Source: an uncultured Acetatifactor sp.
GTDB lineage: Bacteria > Bacillota > Clostridia > Lachnospirales > Lachnospiraceae
Reading direction: 5' to 3'
Length of the DNA: 48,189 nt
NCBI GenBank assembly: GCA_947625475.1
Contig: CANQOL010000024.1
Coordinates: forward strand, 1-48,189
The position numbers and the translations under genes are program-made. The notes under the pieces were generated by a model that saw only the letters and a list, made by a program, of their open reading frames with translations, was not told the DNA's origin and searched no databases. Shown here one piece after another: positions 42,319-48,189 of this stretch. Numbering within the stretch: the first letter of the stretch is position 1; each line of letters opens with the position of its first letter.

Positions 42319-45042
42319 TCATATATTCTCATTTTGAATGGTCTCCATCAGGCCGCGGCGGTTGATGCGCTTCAGGGAATAGCGCATAATGACCCAAAGC
42401 AGCACCCCCACCGCCAGGGACGAAATCAGGATCCCAAGGCCGGGGAACACCGGCTTCTCCCCTATGACCAGACAGAACAGGCAGGAGAGCCCCACCCCCA
42501 GGGGAATGCCGATCAGCAGGGCCTTGCCTCCGTAAAAGAGGGATTCCAGGCCGATCATCCTTCTAAACTCCCCCTTTGTCATGCCCACGGAGCGCAGCAT
42601 GGCAAACTCCCTGGCCCGCAGCTCCATGTTGGTGGTCACGGTGTTGAAAATGTTGGTCACCCCGATGAGGGCCACCACCGTGATAAAGCCGTAGAGAAAG
42701 ATCTCCAGCATCAGATAAAAGCTCAGGGAGGCCCTGTACTCCTGGTCGTAATTTTCCACATTGCTGACCAGGGCCGGCTCCCGCTCATAGAGGGTTTCCT
42801 CCAGGGCGTCCGGGTCCCTGCACTGAATGTAGCAGAGCACATTGGAGGCAGGAGCATGCTCATCCATCCAGCTGTCGCTGACAATCCAATATACCTCCCC
42901 CACATAGGCCTCCAGGCACAGAGGGTATTCCAGCACATTGGCCGCCACCTCCAGGCTCAGCTCCGCTTCCTGCTCCCCCTCCCCCGTCACAAAGGCCCCG
43001 GTGATCACATCCCCCGCCTCATAGTCCAGGATCCGGCCCCGAAAGGCGCCTCTCTCCTTCTGCGCCCTCTCGTCCAGGCGATAGCTCCCCACCAGAATCC
43101 CCTTGTCAGAGACCTGCCCCGGGTCAAGCCCCAGGCTTCTGCAGTAGCGCTCATAGCCCTCTTCCCCCAGGGAGAACAGCGTCATATACTGATGATGCTC
43201 CCTGAAAAATGCGGGGAACTCCGGATGATCCTCCAGACACTCAGGAGAGTAGCGCAGGCTCTCCCAGGGCACCTGAAAGGACTCAAAATTCCCTCTGCGC
43301 AGCTCCGCATACTCCACTTCCTCCAGGCCGGCAATCTCCTTAGCCGCCTCATAGGCTTCTCCCTGCTCCCCGGCGTCCCCCGCCAGATACACCCGCAGAG
43401 AAAAATTCTGCCTCTCCCGATCTCCCACAGCCTCCCGGAACACCAGCCGGGTAAAGGTAGTCATGGCGATAAACACCGCCACGCTGAGGACGATGGAGAC
43501 CACTGTGGTCCGGTATTTGACTCTGGCCCTGCGCAGATTCTTGAAGGCGACCACGCCTCCTATGCCGAAGAGTCGGTGCACATATCCGGGAGTCCGCAGC
43601 TGCCTTTTGCGGATCCGGACCGCCTCGTTCCCGCGGATCGCCTGGATGGGGGAAACCCTTCCCGCCCGGCGGGCGGGCAGCGCCGCGGAGAGGAACAGCG
43701 TGACAGCGGAGAGAAGGGCTCCCACTCCCATGGCGGGCAGGGACGCGGCGTAAATCAGCTCCACCCCGGCGCCCACCAGGAGCATTTTCCCCGTGGCCTT
43801 CACCAGCAAAAAGGTGGCGGCGGTTCCGCAGACCAGTCCCAGAGGGATCCCCAAAAGCCCCAGCCAGAGAGCCTCCCGGTACACCATGCCTCTTCTCTGC
43901 TTCCCGGTGGCTCCCACGGAGGAAAGCATCCCGTAGAGCCGCATCTTTTCCGTCAGGGATATGACAAAGCTGTTGCGGATGCAGAAGACAGCGGTGACCA
44001 AAATGACCCCGATGGCGATCCCGCCCAGGGCGTAAACCACGTTCATCGTGCCGTTGGAGAAGTCCAGCAGCACCCACTTCAGCAGAGCAGAATGGGATGT
44101 CACATCCTGGGCCCTTCTGCGCTCCAGGAGCTCCTGTTCCTCCCGGGAAAGGCTGCTCTCCGGCTCTCCCCGCAGGAAGACTTTCTCAAAAAGCTCCCGG
44201 GGAATCCCCATAAGCCCCGCCGTGGCTTCCTCCTTTTTCTTCAGGACGCTGTCCGGATAGGTCACGTACAGATTCAGAAGAGAGGCATCCGGATCCGGCT
44301 CTACCTGGGACACTGACCTGACATCCGCCCCCGGCTCTGTCTGGGACACCGGCCCGGTATTCCGGGAAACCAGCCCTGTCTCAGCCTTCTGCTCCTGCCA
44401 GGTGAGCACCGTATAGCCCGGGGCCATCCGGCCCTCCACCCGGTAGGCCGGGCGCTCCAGGATCCCTACCACAGTATATTCCCTGGTCTCCCGGGCTGCA
44501 AAGCGCTCCCCGTCATACAGATAGGCGTCCTCCTGATCCAGGCTCTCACCCTCCAGGGACTCCCGCTCTCCCAGAGCCAGGGTCAGCACATCCCCCACCC
44601 GGATCCGGCCGCCCCCGTTGGTATTGATATGCAGGGAAACCGCCGCCTCCCCCTCCTTCTCGGGCAGACGCCCCTCCTTCAGGGTTATCCCGGAGAGATC
44701 CATCGCCTCCCCATCCATGCCGGTCACATAAAAATAGGGCTTATCCGGATTGCGGCTCTCCGAAAAGAGCGCGTATCCCACCGGCCGCTGGATTCCCAGC
44801 CGCCGGATGTTGCGGTTGTTGGCAAAAAAGCCCAGATCCTCCTCCTTCACCCCCTGGAAGCAGTAATGGTAGCCCCCGTTGCGGGCCTGCTCGCTTTTCA
44901 CCATGCTGGCCCGAAAGCTGACCGCCAGATTGGCCACCGCAGTGATCAGGGCGGCGGCCATCACCACTCCCACCACGGTCACCGCCGTTCTCTTGGGATT
45001 CCTTTTCAGAGTTCGCAGAGTCAGTTTTCCTATCACATTCAC
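42319..45042 (-). CDS. ABC transporter permease, two FtsX domains
   Basis: 907 residues. N-terminal membrane span (about 18-40) followed by a ~300-residue outside domain. A first FtsX core has three spans near 340-475: GGIAIGVILVTAVFCI, LGIPLGLVCGTAATFLLV and MGVGALLSAVTLFLSA. A second half repeats the plan: YRTTVVSIVLSVAVFIAMTTF, a ~260-residue outside domain, then GFITVVALIGVTNIFNTV, ALLIGIPLGVGLSCLFCL and LISSLAVGVLLWVIM. MacB/FtsX-type exporters and BceB-like detoxifiers share this architecture, but it is longer than BceB. GTG start overlaps the ATPase stop by 4 nt. Confidence 0.9.
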   Translation of the reverse strand: MNVIGKLTLRTLKRNPKRTAVTVVGVVMAAALITAVANLAVSFRASMVKSEQARNGGYHYCFQGVKEEDLGFFANNRNIRRLGIQRPVGYALFSESRNPDKPYFYVTGMDGEAMDLSGITLKEGRLPEKEGEAAVSLHINTNGGGRIRVGDVLTLALGERESLEGESLDQEDAYLYDGERFAARETREYTVVGILERPAYRVEGRMAPGYTVLTWQEQKAETGLVSRNTGPVSQTEPGADVRSVSQVEPDPDASLLNLYVTYPDSVLKKKEEATAGLMGIPRELFEKVFLRGEPESSLSREEQELLERRRAQDVTSHSALLKWVLLDFSNGTMNVVYALGGIAIGVILVTAVFCIRNSFVISLTEKMRLYGMLSSVGATGKQRRGMVYREALWLGLLGIPLGLVCGTAATFLLVKATGKMLLVGAGVELIYAASLPAMGVGALLSAVTLFLSAALPARRAGRVSPIQAIRGNEAVRIRKRQLRTPGYVHRLFGIGGVVAFKNLRRARVKYRTTVVSIVLSVAVFIAMTTFTRLVFREAVGDRERQNFSLRVYLAGDAGEQGEAYEAAKEIAGLEEVEYAELRRGNFESFQVPWESLRYSPECLEDHPEFPAFFREHHQYMTLFSLGEEGYERYCRSLGLDPGQVSDKGILVGSYRLDERAQKERGAFRGRILDYEAGDVITGAFVTGEGEQEAELSLEVAANVLEYPLCLEAYVGEVYWIVSDSWMDEHAPASNVLCYIQCRDPDALEETLYEREPALVSNVENYDQEYRASLSFYLMLEIFLYGFITVVALIGVTNIFNTVTTNMELRAREFAMLRSVGMTKGEFRRMIGLESLFYGGKALLIGIPLGVGLSCLFCLVIGEKPVFPGLGILISSLAVGVLLWVIMRYSLKRINRRGLMETIQNENI

Positions 45043-45728
45043 AGCTGCTGCGCCCCCCTTCTGTCCCCGGTGAGTCTCCCGTCCTCCATGGTGATCACCC
45101 GGTCGGCGGTCTTGGCGATCTCCAGATTGTGGGTGATCATCACGATGGTCTGCCGGTAGCGCTGATTGGACAGACGAAGCAGCCCCATGATCTCGTCGCT
45201 GGTCCGGGTGTCCAGGTTCCCGGTGGGCTCATCCGCCAGCAGGATGGCTGGGCGGTTGATCAGAGCCCTGCCGATCGCCGCCCGCTGCTGCTGTCCTCCG
45301 GAGAGCTCGTTCGGCAGATGGCAAAGGCGCCCCTCCAGCCCCAAAGTCCTGCAAAGCTCCCGAAGAAGCTCCCGGTCCGGCGCCCTTCCGTCCAGCTCGC
45401 AGGGCAGGGTAATATTTTCCTCCACATTCAGAACCGGGATCAGATTGTAAAACTGATAGATCAGTCCCACCTGTCTGCGCCGGAAGATAGCCAGCCTGTC
45501 CGCGTCCAGCCGGTAAATGTCCTCCTTCTCAATCAGCACTCTTCCGGATGTGGGCCGGTCCACCCCTCCCAGCATATGCAGCAGGGTGGATTTGCCGCTG
45601 CCGGAGCTCCCCACAATGGCCACAAACTCTCCCTTTTCCACGGACAGATCCACATCCCTCACCGCCGTCACCTGGCTGTCCCCTGTGCCGTACACCCTGG
45701 TCAGATGCTCTGCTCTCAATATCTCCAT
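45039..45728 (-). CDS. ABC transporter ATP-binding protein (MacB/BceA type)
   Basis: 229 residues. Walker A is GSSGSGKSTLLHMLGGVDRP, Q-loop is YQFYNLIPVLNVEENI, signature is LSGGQQQRAAIGRALI, Walker B is PAILLADEPTGNLD and the H-loop is ITHNLEIAKTADR. The pattern belongs to the LolD/MacB/BceA family that drives FtsX-type permeases, consistent with the next gene. It is 104 nt downstream of the kinase gene; a direct-repeat regulator site lies in that gap. Confidence 0.96.
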   Translation of the reverse strand: MEILRAEHLTRVYGTGDSQVTAVRDVDLSVEKGEFVAIVGSSGSGKSTLLHMLGGVDRPTSGRVLIEKEDIYRLDADRLAIFRRRQVGLIYQFYNLIPVLNVEENITLPCELDGRAPDRELLRELCRTLGLEGRLCHLPNELSGGQQQRAAIGRALINRPAILLADEPTGNLDTRTSDEIMGLLRLSNQRYRQTIVMITHNLEIAKTADRVITMEDGRLTGDRRGAQQL

Positions 45729-45765
45729 ACTGTCACCATGCCTTTCTCTGTTTTCTTTTGTCCTA

Positions 45766-45801
45766 ACTGTAAGGGATCAAAATGACATTTCCGTGACATT
45801 T
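45766..45801 (-). promoter_or_regulatory. Response-regulator box and weak promoter before the ABC genes
   Basis: On the plus strand TGACATTT occurs at 45783-45790 and again at 45794-45801, 11 bp apart (one helical turn). This is the arrangement bound by OmpR/PhoB-family dimers. The weak -10 TACAGT (minus strand, 45766-45771) lies 11 nt beyond the box, as at Pho-box type activator promoters. No consensus -35 is present, consistent with activator dependence. Confidence 0.6.
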
Positions 45802-45832
45802 TGAGATTTTCTGCAGATTCTCTCCCTCCGGC

Positions 45833-47062
45833 CTATTTCAGGAATCTCATCTGAAACCGGGTGCCCTTCTCCGGGCCGGAATCCACCGTCAGATATCCTC
45901 CCTGCCTCTCCACCACCTCCTTGGCCAGGGACAGGCCGATGCCCGTGCTTCCCTCTCCCGCGTATTTCCCCCGATAAAACCGCTCGAAGATATGCTTTTG
46001 TTCCTCCGGATCCAAAATTTTCCCCCGGTTTGTCACCGTCAGGCTCACATACACCGGATTTTCCTCCAGGGAGAGAACCACCCGCTCCCCCTGGGGGCTG
46101 TGCTCAATGGCGTTTTTGACCAGGTTGGACAGGGCCTCCCCCATCCAGTACAAATCCCCGGTGAGAAGAATCCCCTGATCCCCCCTCCGCTCCAGAACCA
46201 CCTGCCGCAGATCCGCCAGGATCTCCAGATTTTCCGTCACACGGTCCAGCAGCTCTCCGGCGGGGAAGCTCTTCCTCTCAAACTCCACCACCCCCGCATC
46301 CAGCCGGGAGAGCTTCAGCAGGGCGGCCACCAGCCAGCTGATGCCCGACAGCTGCCGGGTGATCTCCCCAAGAAACCGTCTCCGGGTGGTCTCATCCATA
46401 TGTTCGCTCTCGGAGAGATTGTCCAGCAGCACCGTCACAGAGGTCAGCGGCGTTTTCAGCTGATGGGAAATGTCGGAGACCGAGTCGGAGAGGGCCTTCT
46501 TCTGGCGGCGGGAGAGCTCCGCCTGCTCCTTGAGCAGCACCGTCACCTTGTAGAGCTCATTCTGCAGAAGGCTCAGCTCCCCCTCCCTGTTTTCCCGCAT
46601 TTTCAGGGAATATTCTCCCCTGGCCACCCGCTGCATATAGGCCGTCAGCTCATCCAGGGTCCTCCTGCGCCGCCGCAGAGAGGCGTACACCAGGGCAATG
46701 ACCGCCGCCCCCAGCCCCAAAAGGGCCAGATTGGAGCCGGCGAGCAGCTCCCTCTCCCGCTTCTCCCAGAGCAGGGAGGCCGCCTCCCCGGAGAGCACCC
46801 CATAGGGGCCCAGGGCCGCCTCCCCCGGAAGCTCATCCTCTGACGCCTCCAGCAGGGCCATCCATTCCTCCAGCCGGATCCCGGGATACTGCTCCCTGGC
46901 ATTTTCAAAGAGGCCGGCCAAAAGCTGATTGTTCTCCCGGCGCAGCTCTCCCAGCTTGGCCCCAAGGATCAGATTATATCCCAGAATTCCCAGAGCCAGC
47001 AGGACAAAAAGTCCCCCCAGCAGTCTCCCTGTGTCCCGATTCCAGACGCCTCTTTCGCCCAT
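45833..47062 (-). CDS. Sensor histidine kinase
   Basis: 409 residues from ATG 47062 (AGGGAGAATAAA-ATG); a TTG nine codons upstream is the alternative. A first membrane span (about 13-33) and a second (about 108-128) flank a ~75-residue outside sensor. A HAMP-like linker follows, then H-box ISHQLKTPLT, N-box NLVKNAIEHSP, F-box FERFYRG and G2 TGIGLSLAKEV, all present. The G1 site reads as VTNRGKI (TNRG in place of DxGxG), a deviation. It follows the regulator by ~36 nt. The sensor is larger than the loop of BceS-type kinases. Confidence 0.93.
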   Translation of the reverse strand: MGERGVWNRDTGRLLGGLFVLLALGILGYNLILGAKLGELRRENNQLLAGLFENAREQYPGIRLEEWMALLEASEDELPGEAALGPYGVLSGEAASLLWEKRERELLAGSNLALLGLGAAVIALVYASLRRRRRTLDELTAYMQRVARGEYSLKMRENREGELSLLQNELYKVTVLLKEQAELSRRQKKALSDSVSDISHQLKTPLTSVTVLLDNLSESEHMDETTRRRFLGEITRQLSGISWLVAALLKLSRLDAGVVEFERKSFPAGELLDRVTENLEILADLRQVVLERRGDQGILLTGDLYWMGEALSNLVKNAIEHSPQGERVVLSLEENPVYVSLTVTNRGKILDPEEQKHIFERFYRGKYAGEGSTGIGLSLAKEVVERQGGYLTVDSGPEKGTRFQMRFLK

Positions 47063-47098
47063 TTTATTCTCCCTTCCGCAGCGCCGCAACTCTCCCTT

Positions 47099-47764
47099 TC
47101 ATCTCTCCAGGCGGTATCCGATGCCCCGCACCGTCCGGATGATCTGTCCGTCCCTGTCTCCCAGCTTTTCCCGGATCCGCTTCACGGTGACGGACAGGGT
47201 GTTGTCCTCCACAAAATTGCCGGAAATATCCCATATGCCCGCCAGAATCTCTTCCCGGGTAAAGAGCTTTCCCGGGGCGCTCATCATGGTGTGGAGAATC
47301 CGGTATTCCAGCTTGGTCAGCCCGATCTCCTGCCCGTCCCGGTAAACCCGGCCTGTGCCGGTATCCATGCGGATGTCCCCGCAGCAGATCACCGGGCTGC
47401 CCTTGCCCCGCCTGCGCAGCACCGCCTTGATGCGGGAAATCAGCTCCCGGTTGCGGAAGGGCTTGATGATATAGTCGTCCGCTCCCAGCTCAAAGCCCTG
47501 GACCACATCCCGCTCCTCCTCCCTGGCGGTGAGGAAGATCACGGGAATATCCGGATCCGACCGGCGAAGCTGCCGGCAGAGGCTCCAGCCGTCCCCGTCC
47601 GGCAGGGCGATATCCAGCAAAACCAGATCGAAGGCGCCGCGGCGCAGCTGCTCCCTGGCCTCTCCCCCGGTCCGGGCAAAGAGGCAGCCGAAGCCTTCCT
47701 CCTTCAGCAGATATTCCAGGCCCAGAATAATGGCCTCGTTGTCCTCCACCAGCAAAATGGTCAT
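47099..47764 (-). CDS. OmpR-family response regulator
   Basis: 221 residues. Receiver pocket VEDNEAI, phosphoacceptor Asp in LVLLDIALPDGDGWSLC, switch Thr in FLTAREEE and Lys in IIKPFRN. Winged helix C-terminus with IGLTKLEYRILHTMM and NTLSVTVKRIREKLG. It probably controls the ABC transporter downstream. AAGGAG precedes the ATG. The strong rRNA terminator ends only ~19 nt before the start codon, so the gene's own promoter must lie before or within that terminator. Confidence 0.95.
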   Translation of the reverse strand: MTILLVEDNEAIILGLEYLLKEEGFGCLFARTGGEAREQLRRGAFDLVLLDIALPDGDGWSLCRQLRRSDPDIPVIFLTAREEERDVVQGFELGADDYIIKPFRNRELISRIKAVLRRRGKGSPVICCGDIRMDTGTGRVYRDGQEIGLTKLEYRILHTMMSAPGKLFTREEILAGIWDISGNFVEDNTLSVTVKRIREKLGDRDGQIIRTVRGIGYRLER

Positions 47765-47782
47765 TCCTGTTCTCCTTCCGGC

Positions 47783-47820
47783 AAAAAACCTCTCTCTGCT
47801 GTTATTTTAGCAGAGAGAGG
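47783..47820 (-). terminator. Rho-independent terminator of the rRNA operon
   Basis: On the minus strand a perfect 12-bp stem CCTCTCTCTGCT/AGCAGAGAGAGG (47809-47820 with 47789-47800) encloses an 8-nt loop and is followed by TTTTTT (47783-47788). It is the strongest terminator in the window and lies 107 nt after the 23S 3' end. Confidence 0.93.
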
Positions 47821-47926
47821 TCTGTTATGCAAAAGATATTATCAAAAGGTATTCTCCAGATTGTACCCTCAAAACCGAACAGTATACTCCTTAAAGCTCT
47901 CCTACAACCATCCTTCCCCAACCTCC

Positions 47927-48189
47927 TGGTTAAGCTCTCGACCGATTAGTAAATGTCAGCTGAACACATTGCTGTGCTTACACCTCATTCCTATCTACCT
48001 TGTACTCTTCAAGGGGTCTTTGAGCAAATGCTTCGCATTTGCTCTTAGTAAATGCTTCGCATTTACTGGAACTGATGCGAAACGGCTCCTAAGAACTCAT
48101 GCAGAGCATTTGCTCACGGATATCTCATCTTGAGGGGGGCTTCACGCTTAGATGCCTTCAGCGTTTATCCCTTCCGGACTTGGCTACCC
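47927..48189 (-). rRNA. 23S ribosomal RNA, 3' end (partial)
   Basis: The minus strand reads as the end of bacterial 23S rRNA: GGGTAGCCAAGTCCGGAAGG, then ...CGCTGAAGGCATCTAAGCGT, GAAGCCCCCCTCAAGATGAG, AAAGACCCCTTGAAG, GTAAGCACAGCAATGTGTTC, AGCTGACATTTACTAATCGG, TCGAGAGCTTAACC. The 3' end is set near 47927 by similarity to the universal GCTTAACC end. The gene continues past the right edge. No 5S rRNA gene follows within the 160 nt before the next gene. A ~94-nt insertion lies within it. Confidence 0.93.
48022..48115 (-). repeat. Hairpin-rich insertion in 23S rRNA (helix 98 region)
   Basis: Between the conserved GATATCC and AAAGACCCC segments, where most 23S rRNAs have a short hairpin, there are ~94 nt. 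Read on the minus strand it starts GAGCAAATGC (48106-48115) and ends GCATTTGCTC (48022-48031). Inside are hairpins GAGCAAATGC-GAA-GCATTTGCTC (48022-48044) and AGTAAATGC-GAA-GCATTTACT (48047-48067). The outermost 10-mers can also pair with each other. Confidence 0.85.

Noticed and set aside
42292..44316. 674-codon open frame on the plus strand
   Set aside because: It is antisense to the FtsX permease and shows only shadow composition.
47821..47926. 5S rRNA gene after the 23S
   Set aside because: The sequence shows no 5S conserved elements and is followed at once by the terminator.

Overview
The window is a gene-dense, GC-rich bacterial chromosome segment. The gene content points to a spore-forming member of the Clostridia, most likely a high-GC Lachnospiraceae. 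Evidence for this is a complete spoIIIAA-AH operon, spoIVB, the clostridial block asp23-nusB-xseA-xseB-ispA-dxs-tlyA-nadK-argR-recN-spoIVB, strong Shine-Dalgarno sequences (AGGAGG type) with many GTG starts, and Firmicutes-type promoters. Most genes lie on the minus strand. No insertion sequence, prophage or CRISPR array is visible.

Layout, left to right. (1) 1-5735, minus strand: a sensory module with an OmpR-type regulator, a sensor kinase with a peculiar hexapeptide-repeat tail, a one-pass anchored protein, and a large lipoprotein. The lipoprotein joins a repeat-rich N-terminal half to a solute-binding-protein domain and runs off the left edge. (2) 5850-16464: housekeeping and sporulation genes in conserved order, covering envelope stress/Asp23, transcription antitermination, exonuclease VII, isoprenoid synthesis, rRNA methylation, NADP supply, arginine control, DNA repair and the SpoIVB protease. 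A sigma-G-like promoter precedes spoIVB. Spo0A, usually the next gene, is replaced here by the sensory module. (3) 16526-20581: a transglutaminase-like lipoprotein, prfC and deoB, with a deoB promoter whose spacer is a perfect palindrome. (4) 20682-26068: the spoIIIA operon, encoding the mother-cell-to-forespore channel, with a sigma-E-like promoter. (5) 26231-29044, plus strand: the TrkA/TrkH potassium uptake pair.

(6) 29061-32358, minus: an operon of a c-di-GMP phosphodiesterase (EAL), a NYN nuclease with OST-HTH/LOTUS-like repeats, and a glycerol-1-phosphate dehydrogenase homologue, behind a near-consensus promoter. (7) 32557-33929: a lone DUF1016/YhcG-type nuclease gene of lower GC just beyond the 3' end of tRNA-Leu(CAA); this looks like acquired DNA. 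(8) 34055-41369, minus: a tightly spaced run of metabolic genes (SIR2-like protein, hisH, hisF, ung, lysA-like, S66 carboxypeptidase, Fe-alcohol dehydrogenase, esterase). (9) 41511-42305, plus: a HAD phosphatase. (10) 42319-47764, minus: response regulator, kinase, ABC ATPase and a large FtsX-type permease, a probable stress- or peptide-responsive module with a direct-repeat regulator site. (11) 47783-48189: a strong terminator and the 3' end of a 23S rRNA gene. This rRNA end carries a ~94-nt insertion made of near-identical hairpins. No 5S gene follows it.

The most unusual items are the 23S rRNA insertion, the SIR2-like protein lacking the canonical catalytic His, the EAL/NYN-OST-HTH/G1PDH operon, the kinase with the hexapeptide tail in the spo0A position, and the DUF1016 promoter embedded in an inverted repeat. 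All functional calls come from reading translated motifs; no database search was possible.
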